A stretch of 29,494 bases of DNA from an uncultured Lachnospiraceae bacterium (GCA_934351255.1 CAKRJH010000023.1:1-29494), one strand, 5' to 3'. Shown: positions 6,776 through 15,312, counted from the stretch's first letter. Translations and numbers: made by a program. The notes: generated by a model not told the origin, from the letters alone.

Positions 6776-8542
6776 TCACATCCTCTCCGGTGCCTCCAGC
6801 CCCAGCAGATCCATTGCGGTCTCCAATACCTTTCCGGTCAGCTCGCTGAGCTTGATCCAGGAATCTCTGGTCTTCTCATCCCCGGCCGCGAGGATCTTGT
6901 TTTCATGGTAGAACTTGTTGTATGCATCGGACAGTTCATAGACGAACTGGCAGATCTTGTGCGGTGCCTGCTCCTCATAGGCCGCCCGGACCGTCTCAGG
7001 CCACTTGGACAATGCCAGCATCACATCGGTCTGTGACTTATTGACCGGCGCTTCCACACGCGCATCCGCTGCCACAGTAATGCCCTGTGATGCCACTTTG
7101 GCCAGCAGAGATTTGGTGCGGACGATCGTGTACAGGATATATGGACCTGTATTGCCCTCAAAGGACGTGAAACGCTCCACATCAAACACATAGTCTTTGG
7201 AGGCCTGGTTGCTCAGATCTCCGTATTTGATCGCAGCCAGTCCGATCCTGGCAGCCGCCTGTGCCCTGGTCTCATCATCCATCTCACGATCCGCCATCTT
7301 CTCAGCCACCTGAGCCGTCACATCTGCGAGCAGGGTCTCAAGACGGAGAACACCGCCGTCTCTGGTCTTGAACGGCTTGCCATCTTTTCCGTTCATCGTA
7401 CCAAATCCGACAAAGATCAGATCCACGTCAGAACCGATGATCCCGGTCTTGCGCGCACAGCGGAATACCTGCTCAAAGTACAGTCCCTGACGCTTGTCCA
7501 CCACATAGATGATCTTGCTCGGATCAAAGAGTTTACGGCGTTCTACAATAGTAGCAAGATCCGTGGTATTGTAAAGGGTCGCACCGTTGGATTTGAGGAT
7601 CATGCACGGTGGGATCTCCTTGGTGTCGGTCGGTTCCTTGACATCTACGACAAGGGCTCCGTCATCGATATGTGCGTATCCCCCATCTTTCATATACTGC
7701 ACCATATCCGGAATGTATGGCTGTGCATCGGACTCTTTCTTCCAGAGGTCAAAGTCGACATTCAGGCGGGTATAGATCTTTCGCAGATCTGCCACAGAAA
7801 CATCGATAATGTGCTGCCAAAGTGCCAGATAACCACGGCGACCTGACTGTAATTCTGCCGTCGCGGTCTGTGCAGCTTCCTTGTACGCCTCATCCGTCTT
7901 GGATTTTCCGCTGGCAAACGGATAGATCTCCTCCAGATCTGCCATGGTAAACGGTGCTTCTTCCGGGTATTCTCCCGTATAGTCCTCATCAAAATAAACC
8001 AGTTCCGGCTTGCGTGCACGCAGCTCGGTAATGATCAGACCGATCTGCAGTCCCCAGTCTCCCAGATGCACATCTCCGATCACCTTGTGACCGAGATAAC
8101 GAGCGGTTCTCTTGATACTCTCTCCGATGATGGCACTGCGAAGATGACCGACATGAAGCGGTTTGGCCACATTGGCTCCGCCGTAATCAATCACGATCGT
8201 CTCCGGTTTCTCCGCCTGAGCACAGCCAAACTTCTCATCTGCCGCCATCTGCTGCATCTGCCCTGCCAGGAACTGTCCGCTCACCTTCATATTGATAAAA
8301 CCGGGTGCCTGCGCGGTGATCTCCTCAAAGGCATCCTCGGATGCCAGAAGATCTACCACTTCCTGCGCCATCATGATCGGTGCCTTGTGATATTCCTTGG
8401 CCGCTGCAAGTGCGCCATTGCATTGATACTGACACAGATCAGGCCGGTTCGATACAGTGACTTTCGCGTATTTGGCATCATAGCCGGCTTTCTCAAAGCC
8501 CTGCGTCAAAATTTCCTGCAACTGTTCCATAATTGTCTTCAT
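6776..8542 (-). CDS. argS: Arginyl-tRNA synthetase
   Basis: Charges tRNA-Arg. It is a class I synthetase of 588 residues. The N-terminal Arg_tRNA_synt_N domain (about 1-90) is followed by the HIGH motif as HVGH at residues 130-133 (within KPLHVGHLRSA). The KMSKS site is replaced by a KPFKTRDGG sequence, as is common in ArgRS. The C-terminal DALR anticodon-binding domain includes YELSDAYNKFYHENKIL and ends LLGLEAPERM. Its ATG overlaps the TGA of aroA (ATGA), so it is probably translationally coupled to aroA. GGAGAG five to six bases upstream serves as the ribosome site. Confidence 0.97.
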   Translation of the reverse strand: MKTIMEQLQEILTQGFEKAGYDAKYAKVTVSNRPDLCQYQCNGALAAAKEYHKAPIMMAQEVVDLLASEDAFEEITAQAPGFINMKVSGQFLAGQMQQMAADEKFGCAQAEKPETIVIDYGGANVAKPLHVGHLRSAIIGESIKRTARYLGHKVIGDVHLGDWGLQIGLIITELRARKPELVYFDEDYTGEYPEEAPFTMADLEEIYPFASGKSKTDEAYKEAAQTATAELQSGRRGYLALWQHIIDVSVADLRKIYTRLNVDFDLWKKESDAQPYIPDMVQYMKDGGYAHIDDGALVVDVKEPTDTKEIPPCMILKSNGATLYNTTDLATIVERRKLFDPSKIIYVVDKRQGLYFEQVFRCARKTGIIGSDVDLIFVGFGTMNGKDGKPFKTRDGGVLRLETLLADVTAQVAEKMADREMDDETRAQAAARIGLAAIKYGDLSNQASKDYVFDVERFTSFEGNTGPYILYTIVRTKSLLAKVASQGITVAADARVEAPVNKSQTDVMLALSKWPETVRAAYEEQAPHKICQFVYELSDAYNKFYHENKILAAGDEKTRDSWIKLSELTGKVLETAMDLLGLEAPERM

Positions 8543-9849
8543 CTTGTTCTCTCCTCATCTTCTTCTATGATCTTATCTAATACTTGAAAATACTCCTCAA
8601 AGGTCTTGGCGCAACAGCCCGGATCCTCGATGACCAGTCCGCCGCTTCGCAGTCCTGTCACCGCAAATGCCATCGCCACCCGGTGATCTCCAAAGGTCGC
8701 GATCCGTGCCGGAGCCGGTTCACCCGGATAGATCGTCACACCGTCCTCATGTTCCTCACAACGGATGCCCATACGGTGCATATTTTCCGCGATCGCATGA
8801 AGCCTGTCACACTCCTGACCACGGATATGCCCGACGCCCTGCACCGTCACCTGCCCATCGGCAAATGGAGCGATTGCCGCCAGCGTCAGTGTCTGATCGG
8901 AATAATCACTGAGATCCGCAGTAATCCCCCGCAGTCTTCCTCCCTGCGGTCCCTGCAGATACAACTGCCCATCTTTCCACCAGCGCCTGCATCCCATCTG
9001 CTCCAACAGATCCAGGAAACGACAATCCCCCTGCAGGGAATCCGGCTTCATATGTGCCACACATGCGGTTCCACCGGTGATCGCTGCCGCCGCATAAAAA
9101 TAACATGCAGCCGATACATCCGGCTCCACCATATAATGGTCTGCCTGATATGCCCCGGCGGATACCCGGTACACATCCGGCTCCACCTGCGTCACCCCGG
9201 GATGTCCGAACTGCTGCATCATCTGCTGCGTCATCTCGACGTAGGACCGTGCACTCCTGGTGCCGGTCAGCGCGATATCCAGTGTATCAAATCGAAGAGG
9301 TGCTGTCATCAGCAGGGCACTCAGAAACTGACTGCTGCGGTCAATATCCAACGGTACCCGCGCATACTCCGTCCTGTCTGTGATCCCGGTGATCTCCACC
9401 GGAAACTGAAAGGGCTCCTCCAGATAATTAATCCCTGCCCCAAGCTGTTCCAATGCCTCAAACAGTTCACGCATCGGCCGCCGCTTCATCTGCTCCGAAC
9501 TCTCAATCCGGTATGTGCCCGGATTCATGGCAGCAAACGCCGTGAGAAATCTGGCCGCAGTCCCGGCGCTTCCCACGCAGATCCTGCCCTCCGGCACAGG
9601 GATCTTTCCTCCCTCTCCATGCACACAGACAGTTCTTCCCGGTTCATCGACTTCCAGCGCAAATCCGAGATCCTGCAGTGCACGGATAAAATGACGTGAA
9701 TCATCCGAAAACAGCACGCCGGACAGTGTAGTCTTCGTTCCGGACATCGCTGCCATCAGAAGCGCCCGGTTGGTCATGCTCTTAGACCCCGGCACCTCCA
9801 CAGAGATCTCTGGCTGTTCCCTGAGATTCCTAACCTCATACAATTCCAT
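8539..9849 (-). CDS. aroA: 3-phosphoshikimate 1-carboxyvinyltransferase (EPSP synthase)
   Basis: Joins shikimate 3-phosphate and PEP to give EPSP in the chorismate pathway. The start is ATG 9849 (436 residues), with AAAGGTGG upstream; the frame is open to 10098, but those codons cross a terminator and promoter and do not resemble the family. The N-terminal signature PGSKSMTNRALLMAA (Lys23) and the downstream GSAGTAARFLTA match EPSP synthase. The substrate-binding Arg is in MKRRPM, and the C-terminal GDHRVAMAFAV motif is present. It is the first gene of an aroA-argS-AAA-transglutaminase cluster with its own promoter. Confidence 0.96.
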   Translation of the reverse strand: MELYEVRNLREQPEISVEVPGSKSMTNRALLMAAMSGTKTTLSGVLFSDDSRHFIRALQDLGFALEVDEPGRTVCVHGEGGKIPVPEGRICVGSAGTAARFLTAFAAMNPGTYRIESSEQMKRRPMRELFEALEQLGAGINYLEEPFQFPVEITGITDRTEYARVPLDIDRSSQFLSALLMTAPLRFDTLDIALTGTRSARSYVEMTQQMMQQFGHPGVTQVEPDVYRVSAGAYQADHYMVEPDVSAACYFYAAAAITGGTACVAHMKPDSLQGDCRFLDLLEQMGCRRWWKDGQLYLQGPQGGRLRGITADLSDYSDQTLTLAAIAPFADGQVTVQGVGHIRGQECDRLHAIAENMHRMGIRCEEHEDGVTIYPGEPAPARIATFGDHRVAMAFAVTGLRSGGLVIEDPGCCAKTFEEYFQVLDKIIEEDEERTR

Positions 9850-9885
9850 GTTCGTCCACCTTTTCCAGTTGATGTATACCTTTTT

Positions 9886-9914
9886 AGAATAAGGGTTGCC
9901 CTGCTTTTTGTCAA
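9886..9914 (-). promoter_or_regulatory. Promoter of aroA-argS
   Basis: TTGACA (9909-9914) and TATTCT (9886-9891) on the minus strand are separated by exactly 17 bp. The predicted start near 9879 leaves a leader of about 30 nt before the aroA ATG. It lies directly after the dacA terminator. Confidence 0.75.
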
Positions 9915-9936
9915 CGAAAGAGACACACGCTCCACA

Positions 9937-9970
9937 ACAAAAGAAAAGTCCAGAGAATCTCTGAACTTTT
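9937..9970 (-). terminator. Terminator after dacA-like gene
   Basis: A 12-bp stem with one mismatch (9944-9955 with 9959-9970, three-base loop) is followed on the minus strand by the T-rich tract CTTTTCTTTTG. It closes the envelope operon about 40 bp beyond the carboxypeptidase stop. Confidence 0.85.
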
Positions 9971-10009
9971 CGGTCTTCCTGGCTTCGGCTCCATATGGCT
10001 TCGTTCAAA

Positions 10010-10936
10010 CTATGCTTCGCTGGCATCCAGAACCCGGTATGCATAGTCAAACAGTTTTTTGATGTCCTTGTACATCCGTTCCGATCCATCATTGCCATAG
10101 AAGCAGACGATCACTTCCCTGCCCTCGGAATCCACCGCGGTTGCCACCAGACAATGTCCCGCCGCATTGGTTGTACCGGTCTTGGTTCCAATGATCTTGT
10201 AGTCTGCCTTTTTTAACAGCTTCTTATAAGAACCGTAGAATCCGTTGGTGCTGACGCAGATAAAACTGCTTGCACCGTCCACGGAAGTAATTCTGGCTTT
10301 GTGTCTGGCCACGATCTTACGGATCGTCGGATTCTGCATGGCCTGATATGCCAGGATTCCGTAATCTGCAGCAGTTGCGTACGTCTTTTTGAATCCATTG
10401 CCCACATCCATGCCGATCGGATTGTCATAACTGGTATGATTCATCCCCAGGGATTTTGCCTTCAGATTCATCCATCGGACAAATTTTTTCGGTCCTCCGG
10501 CCACGCCATAGGCAAGTGCCTCTGCCGAATCCGCATCTGACTTGAGCAGCAGCATCGTGAGATAGGACTCGACCGTATAGGTACGGCCCGGTGTCAGATA
10601 AATGCGGGATGCACCTCCCGGCACCTTCTTGCTCATCTTTTTGGTGAACGTGATCTCATCATCTACGTCGCTGTGTTCCAGTACTACCAGCGCCGTCATC
10701 ATCTTGGCTGTGCTGGCAGGATAGATCCTGTTGTCCTCTTTTTTGCCGGCGATACGCTCTCCGTTCTGGCCATTGATGATCGTATAGGCATGACTCTTTG
10801 TCTTGGGCAGGGTGCTCGCATGCGCCTGCGCCGGTGTCCATAGATTGCCCAGTATCATTGCCCACAAAAGCATAGCGCATACCAGGGTACGCGCTATGTT
10901 TCTATGGGACCACTTGTGTATCTTCTGCTCTAACAT
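10010..10936 (-). CDS. D-alanyl-D-alanine carboxypeptidase, peptidase S11
   Basis: A serine-type penicillin-binding enzyme predicted to trim the terminal D-Ala of peptidoglycan stem peptides. ATG 10936 is preferred over ATG 10948 because GGAG lies six bases before it; length is 308 residues. A signal sequence (TLVCAMLLWAMILGN, cleavage near AQAHA) directs export. Numbered from the upstream ATG, the SxxK motif is Ser79-Lys82 in PASTAKMMT and the KTG motif is at 256-258 in GTKTGTTNAAGH. The SxN motif region reads KSDADSAEALA, so its Asn appears replaced by Ala139. No long amphipathic C-terminal anchor is visible. It is last in the kinase-like operon, 18 bp after the PASTA gene. Confidence 0.9.
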   Translation of the reverse strand: MLEQKIHKWSHRNIARTLVCAMLLWAMILGNLWTPAQAHASTLPKTKSHAYTIINGQNGERIAGKKEDNRIYPASTAKMMTALVVLEHSDVDDEITFTKKMSKKVPGGASRIYLTPGRTYTVESYLTMLLLKSDADSAEALAYGVAGGPKKFVRWMNLKAKSLGMNHTSYDNPIGMDVGNGFKKTYATAADYGILAYQAMQNPTIRKIVARHKARITSVDGASSFICVSTNGFYGSYKKLLKKADYKIIGTKTGTTNAAGHCLVATAVDSEGREVIVCFYGNDGSERMYKDIKKLFDYAYRVLDASEA

Positions 10937-10966
10937 CGTAGTCTCCATTTCCTTTCATCGTTCAGA

Positions 10967-12679
10967 TTAATTGACAGTATCCCAGCCGGAGATTCCTCCT
11001 CCGCCGGATCCACCGGTACTTCCACCGGTATGGCTGCCGCCTCCCGTAGAAGGTGCTGCCGGTTTCCTGGTCGGCTTCGGTGCCGGCTTTTTGCCTTTGC
11101 TGACCACCAGTTTCACAGTGGTTCCCTTGGAAAGTTTGGTTCCGGCCTTCTTGGACTGGCTGATAACCTTACCCTTGGCTACGGAACTGCTGTACTCTGT
11201 ACTAACATCGGCCTTCAGGGATGCCTTTTTCAGGGCAGCCTTGGCATTGCTCTCACTCTTGCCCTTGACCTGTGGCACTGCAAACAGCTCCTCGCCCTTG
11301 CTGATCACCAGATTGACGGCGCTGTTCGGATTGACCTTCTCTCCTGCTGCCGGATCCTGCGAGATCACACTTCCTTTTGCTACATCTGTAGAATACTCCT
11401 CCGCAATCTCTCCGGTCTTTAATCTTCCTTCCTTGAGGGCACCTTCGGCCTCAAGCTGTCCCTGCTTTCTCAGATCCGGTACGGCCACCGTCTCTGCCTG
11501 GACACGATAGCTAAGCGCATCATGATCTTCCTGCGGAGTACCGGTCTGATCGGCAGACTTTCTCGCTCCGACCGCCAGTGCGATCACAACAACCACTGCC
11601 ACGACAGCGATCACCGCATACTTGACCGGTATCTGACGGATCATATCCGCCACGCTGCTCTTTGGCACTCCCGAATCCGGTTTATCCTGCTTCATTTTGA
11701 CCGGCTGTTTTGGCTGCTTCGGCTGTTTCGGCTTTGTCTCACGGCTTCTCGCCGACATGGACACATTCAGGCGGCCGCGGGTATTCCCGCGCTCTTCCTT
11801 TTCTTTTCTGGCCTGTGCCTCTGCAATGTGTTCACCGGTGTAAACCAGATCATCACTCTCGATAACTTTCAGGCAGTCCATCATATCATATTTCATGCCT
11901 GAAGCAGACTGATATCTCTCTCTTGGATTTGGAGACAGTGCTTTGAGGATAATGTCCACCACTGCTCCCGGCACATACGCCGGTGCCTCCAGAGGATGTC
12001 CCGGCATGATATTGCCATTGCAAAGCGCATACAGGAACACACCCACTGAGTAAATATCTGCGGTAATGTCTCCGATCGATCCGCTCAGGATCTCCGGTGC
12101 CAGATATGGTTCCGGCTGTGCCACCTCAATTCCGGCTGCCAGACGGTCTGCATCTTTTGGAACTCCAAAACCTCCCAGCTTCAGCATGCCGGTTCTGGTC
12201 ACATACAGGCTCGATGGACTGACACCCCGGTGGGTCACTTTCAGACGCTTGCAGTGATCCAGAGCATTGGCCAGTTCAATACCCATGTTGACGATCTGTC
12301 TGGTGGTCAGTTCCTTATCCGCGATCCAGTCTTCATAAGGAGTCAGTTTCTCCATACGGACATAAATGTTCCATCCGAAACGATCCTCTCTGGCAATGAC
12401 CTTACAGTCCTGATATTTTACAATGTTAGAGCGCTCCGGCGCCTTGGTGACTGCCACCAGTTCCTCCAGCATCTTTTCTACGATCGACTTGTAATAATCG
12501 ATCACCTGATCCTGGGATCTGCCACGGCTCGCCTCCTGATATTCCTCCCGGGTGGCCGGAATCGAGATGACCTTCATCATGGCCTCCTGTCCCGATTCAT
12601 TTGCCAGCTTATAGAGATCTCCGGTCACATCCTCCCGGATCGTCCCTGTTACAGTCCAATTATCAAATACTGATTCCAC
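10967..12679 (-). CDS. Membrane PASTA protein with degenerate kinase domain (pseudokinase)
   Basis: 570 residues from GTG 12679 (GAGG seven bases upstream). Residues about 7-275 are a Ser/Thr-kinase-like domain. The VAIK-type Lys36, APE (194-196), the F-helix Asp208 in ADIYSVG and a late Arg are kept. HRD reads HRG (150-152), the catalytic-loop Asn is Ser157, DFG reads GFG (170-172), and no GxGxxG loop is seen. A Lys/Gln/Pro repeat linker follows, then a single TM helix (353-371), two PASTA domains (about 395-461 and 464-529) and a Gly/Ser-rich tail. The topology resembles PrkC/Stk1, but catalysis looks unlikely. PASTA domains of that family bind peptidoglycan fragments or lipid II. It neighbours a soluble paralogue and a carboxypeptidase. 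Confidence 0.9.
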   Translation of the reverse strand: MESVFDNWTVTGTIREDVTGDLYKLANESGQEAMMKVISIPATREEYQEASRGRSQDQVIDYYKSIVEKMLEELVAVTKAPERSNIVKYQDCKVIAREDRFGWNIYVRMEKLTPYEDWIADKELTTRQIVNMGIELANALDHCKRLKVTHRGVSPSSLYVTRTGMLKLGGFGVPKDADRLAAGIEVAQPEPYLAPEILSGSIGDITADIYSVGVFLYALCNGNIMPGHPLEAPAYVPGAVVDIILKALSPNPRERYQSASGMKYDMMDCLKVIESDDLVYTGEHIAEAQARKEKEERGNTRGRLNVSMSARSRETKPKQPKQPKQPVKMKQDKPDSGVPKSSVADMIRQIPVKYAVIAVVAVVVVIALAVGARKSADQTGTPQEDHDALSYRVQAETVAVPDLRKQGQLEAEGALKEGRLKTGEIAEEYSTDVAKGSVISQDPAAGEKVNPNSAVNLVISKGEELFAVPQVKGKSESNAKAALKKASLKADVSTEYSSSVAKGKVISQSKKAGTKLSKGTTVKLVVSKGKKPAPKPTRKPAAPSTGGGSHTGGSTGGSGGGGISGWDTVN

Positions 12680-12718
12680 GTTTTATCCTCGCTATCCAAT
12701 TCGTTTTTGCGTGTCCGC

Positions 12719-13735
12719 TTAGCGGAACTTTTTCTTCAGGGAAGACATAAAATCGGTATGTGCCGACCTGGCAGCCATATCCTTGAACATATTGACTCCG
12801 CCTTTTTTGCGGGCGGCTGTTTCCAGTTCTTTTTGCTGTCGCTGCTGCGCCTCCTCGATATGTTCTTTGGTGTATACCTTGTCGTCTCCTGTGATCTCCT
12901 TTTGCAGATCCATCAGGTCATATTTCAGACCGGAGGCAGACTGATGTCTCTCTCTCGGATTTGGTGACAATGTCTTCAGGATAATATCCGCAAACGGCTC
13001 CGACACATATGCCGGTGCCTCCAACGGCGTTCCCGGCATCACACCGCCATTGCACAGTGAATACAACAACACTCCCGCCGAATAAATATCACTGGAGATA
13101 TCACAGAAATTGCCCTGCACGATTTCCGGTGCCATATACGGTCCCGGATCCGGTACATCAATGCCCGCCGCAATCCGGTCGGCATCTTTCGGTATACCAA
13201 AACCTCCCAGTTTCAATACGCCGCCGCGCGTCACATACAGATTCGACGGACACACATCACGGTGTACCACGTTCAGTTTTTTACAGTTGTCCAATGCATT
13301 AGCCAGTTCAACACCCATCTGCAGGATCTGCTTTTCGCTGAGTTCTTTGTTGGCGATCCACTCATCATATAGCAGCAGATTTTCCATGCGTACACAGATA
13401 TACCATCCAAACTTGTCGACACGCGGGATCACCTTACAGTCCTCATAGCGGACAATATTGGAATGGTCCGGTGCCTTGGCGATATTAACGAGTTCTGTGG
13501 TCATCTTCTCAATGATCCCTTTATAGTAAGATACCACCTGTTCCTTGGATCTTCCCTTCTTGGCCTCCTGATATTCCTCACGGTTGACCGGAATCGGAAT
13601 CACCTTCATCATAGACTCCATATGTTTGCCATTGTCAGCAAGCGTTGTCATCTTGTAGAGGATCCCGGTCGCATCCTCATGGATCTTCTCTTTGATCGTC
13701 CAGTTGTCAAATGCCTTTTCATATACTGCTTCCAC
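12719..13735 (-). CDS. Soluble kinase-like protein lacking the DFG Asp
   Basis: 338 residues from GTG 13735 (AGGGG eight bases upstream). It is a close paralogue of the kinase domain of the next gene; well over half of the residues match by eye. Lys44 (SMMKVI), Glu81 (TTELVNI), HRD (158-160) and catalytic-loop Asn165 are intact, as is APE (202-204). The DFG Asp is Gly178 (LGGFG) and the glycine-rich loop is not recognisable. After residue 280 comes a charged helical tail ending in a basic LKKKFR; there is no TM segment or PASTA domain. It may be an atypical kinase with altered metal use or a pseudokinase partner of the membrane protein. The 39-bp gaps on both sides suggest one operon. Confidence 0.87.
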   Translation of the reverse strand: MEAVYEKAFDNWTIKEKIHEDATGILYKMTTLADNGKHMESMMKVIPIPVNREEYQEAKKGRSKEQVVSYYKGIIEKMTTELVNIAKAPDHSNIVRYEDCKVIPRVDKFGWYICVRMENLLLYDEWIANKELSEKQILQMGVELANALDNCKKLNVVHRDVCPSNLYVTRGGVLKLGGFGIPKDADRIAAGIDVPDPGPYMAPEIVQGNFCDISSDIYSAGVLLYSLCNGGVMPGTPLEAPAYVSEPFADIILKTLSPNPRERHQSASGLKYDLMDLQKEITGDDKVYTKEHIEEAQQRQQKELETAARKKGGVNMFKDMAARSAHTDFMSSLKKKFR

Positions 13736-13774
13736 TTTTTATTCCCCTTTTCTTTTCCTTTTTCACTGTTTCCT

Positions 13775-15124
13775 TTATCGGATGGTCACCGTCTTCACCG
13801 CGCTCCATCCGCTGTAAATCGTTTTCTTTCCGACCTTCTTGTAGGCACGGATCTTCACATAATACTTTACACCGCTCGGCGGTCCCTGCAGTTTTACACT
13901 GCTCTGGCCGTTTCCCAGCATCTTCTGTACCGTATCCTTGCTGAAATCTGCAGTCTTTGAGAAGTAGATCTGGTATCCGGTCACCGAACGATCCCTCGTC
14001 CATGCGATCGATACCGTATTGGCGGATGGTGATACCGCTCTGGTCAGTCCCGGTGTCTTTGGAACCACCCGGATCGTGATCTTTTTGGAAGCCTTCTTGT
14101 AGCGTGCTGTCGCGGATGCTGTGATCTTGATCTTTACGCTGCCGTATCCCTTGATCGTCACCTTGCCGGTCTTGCTCACCGTCGCGATCTTTTTGTTCAG
14201 GGATTTGTAAGACAACCTGCCGTCTCCGCTGGTCTTTGCTTTCAGTTTAAACCGGCTTCCATATGCCTTGCGCATGTTTTTGGCGCTGATCACCTGCCTG
14301 CTTCCCTCCGGATCTGTCGTCTCCACCGGAGCTGCAGATGGCTTGCCGGAAGGTGATGGTTTTGCGGATGCGGAGGGTGCCGCAGAGAATGTCGGTCTGG
14401 CGGATGATGTAGGTCTTCCTGAGGTACCAGGCTGAGTCGATGGTCTCGCTGTCGCCGGTGTGGTCGGCCGGGCTGACGGAACCACCGGTGCATCGGTCTC
14501 ATATCCCGGAGACTGTGTCGGTCTGACCGGCGATGTCACTGCCGGCTTCGGACTCTCCACCTTGGACACCACTTCATCGATCTGGCTCTGGGATGGTTCC
14601 TGCTCATCGGTCAGGATCACCGCCTTCAGCGTACGATACGGCGCTCCGAGAACCAGCTGCATACTTCCCTGTTTCATCTCGTCTCTGGCCCCGGACACAG
14701 AATACAGTTCGTAGGTCAGCGTCACATCTCCTGTGCCCTGTTCTTTGCCATTCTCCAGATACCATTTCCACCAGGATTTGGTACGCAGGGAATAACTCTG
14801 CGAGGAACCGTCACCGGTTCCTGACATTACCAGCGTAATATATGGATTTGTCATTTCTGAAACATCCGCAGAAATCAACACGGAGTCTGTCAGATACGCG
14901 TCCAGGCCTTCTGTCGATACGGTCACGCCCTGTGAAGCCTTTTCTTCAACCTCTCTGTCATTCTGAGATCCCACTCCCTGCTTCAGCATACCGGCCGCTC
15001 CGGCCCAGTACTGATAGGTTCCCTGCGCCTTTGCCTGCCTGTAACATGCAGTACCGGCAAATCCGCTCACGATCAATGCGCCGGTAAGAAGCCAGGAAGC
15101 CCTCTTTTTTGCCCCCAATTTCAT
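13775..15124 (-). CDS. Secreted Ig-like/Fn3-domain surface protein
   Basis: The start is ATG 15124, with AAGGAGGAG five to seven bases upstream (449 residues); an in-frame GTG lies at 15154. A signal peptide (LLTGALIVSGFAGTA, likely cut after AKA) is followed by a domain of about 130 residues that I do not recognise. Next is a Pro/Ser/Thr-rich linker of about 80 residues with repeated RPT and KPS units, typical of wall-spanning regions. A bacterial Ig-like (Big_2-type) domain follows, with IATVSKTGKVTIKGYGSVKIKI, then an Fn3-like domain ending GWSAVKTVTIR. There is no LPXTG or membrane anchor. It is the first gene of the kinase-like/carboxypeptidase operon, which suggests a ligand or cell-wall role. 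Confidence 0.82.
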   Translation of the reverse strand: MKLGAKKRASWLLTGALIVSGFAGTACYRQAKAQGTYQYWAGAAGMLKQGVGSQNDREVEEKASQGVTVSTEGLDAYLTDSVLISADVSEMTNPYITLVMSGTGDGSSQSYSLRTKSWWKWYLENGKEQGTGDVTLTYELYSVSGARDEMKQGSMQLVLGAPYRTLKAVILTDEQEPSQSQIDEVVSKVESPKPAVTSPVRPTQSPGYETDAPVVPSARPTTPATARPSTQPGTSGRPTSSARPTFSAAPSASAKPSPSGKPSAAPVETTDPEGSRQVISAKNMRKAYGSRFKLKAKTSGDGRLSYKSLNKKIATVSKTGKVTIKGYGSVKIKITASATARYKKASKKITIRVVPKTPGLTRAVSPSANTVSIAWTRDRSVTGYQIYFSKTADFSKDTVQKMLGNGQSSVKLQGPPSGVKYYVKIRAYKKVGKKTIYSGWSAVKTVTIR

Positions 15125-15177
15125 GTTTTCTCCTCCTTCTCCTTTCTTTTTCACCCCGCACCGCTCTCTTAATTTTC

Positions 15178-15206
15178 ATTATACTTATTTTCCCTTATTT
15201 TTTCAA
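15178..15206 (-). promoter_or_regulatory. Promoter of the envelope/pseudokinase operon
   Basis: On the minus strand TTGAAA (15201-15206) precedes TATAAT (15178-15183) with a 17-bp A-rich spacer. The predicted start near 15171 leaves a leader of about 47 nt before the ATG of the Ig/Fn3 gene. No other promoter was evident inside this four-gene operon. Confidence 0.8.
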
Positions 15207-15209
15207 TAC

Positions 15210-15223
15210 CGAAACCGTTTTCG
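15210..15223. promoter_or_regulatory. LacI-family-like operator (cre-like) upstream of -35
   Basis: The 14-bp sequence CGAAACCGTTTTCG has perfect 5-bp arms (CGAAA/TTTCG on the minus strand) around a CG centre. It matches the AANCGNTT core shared by LacI/GalR-family and CcpA sites, though the outer positions of the cre consensus are only partly met. It sits 3 bp upstream of the -35 element. Bound regulator unknown. Confidence 0.4.
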
Positions 15224-15261
15224 CATTGAATTGTGCTGGTGCGGTTTTCTTATGTCTGCAA

Positions 15262-15290
15262 TCAAAAAGAAGCGCGGAATCATCCGCGCT
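15262..15290 (-). terminator. Terminator of the tal-tkt operon
   Basis: AGCGCGGA (15271-15278) pairs perfectly with TCCGCGCT (15283-15290) around a four-base loop. On the minus strand the stem runs into CTTCTTTTTG. It begins 22 bp after the stop of the transketolase C-terminal subunit. Confidence 0.9.
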
Positions 15291-15312
15291 CCCCAACAGG
15301 TCTGTATCATGA

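Noticed and set aside
8584..9699. 371-codon plus-strand open frame
   Set aside because: It lies wholly antisense to aroA, has low-complexity His/Arg/Pro-rich sequence, and resembles no family.
14958..15179. 73-codon minus-strand frame beginning just below the envelope promoter
   Set aside because: Its ATG is at the predicted transcription start with no ribosome site, and it overlaps the Ig/Fn3 gene in another frame.
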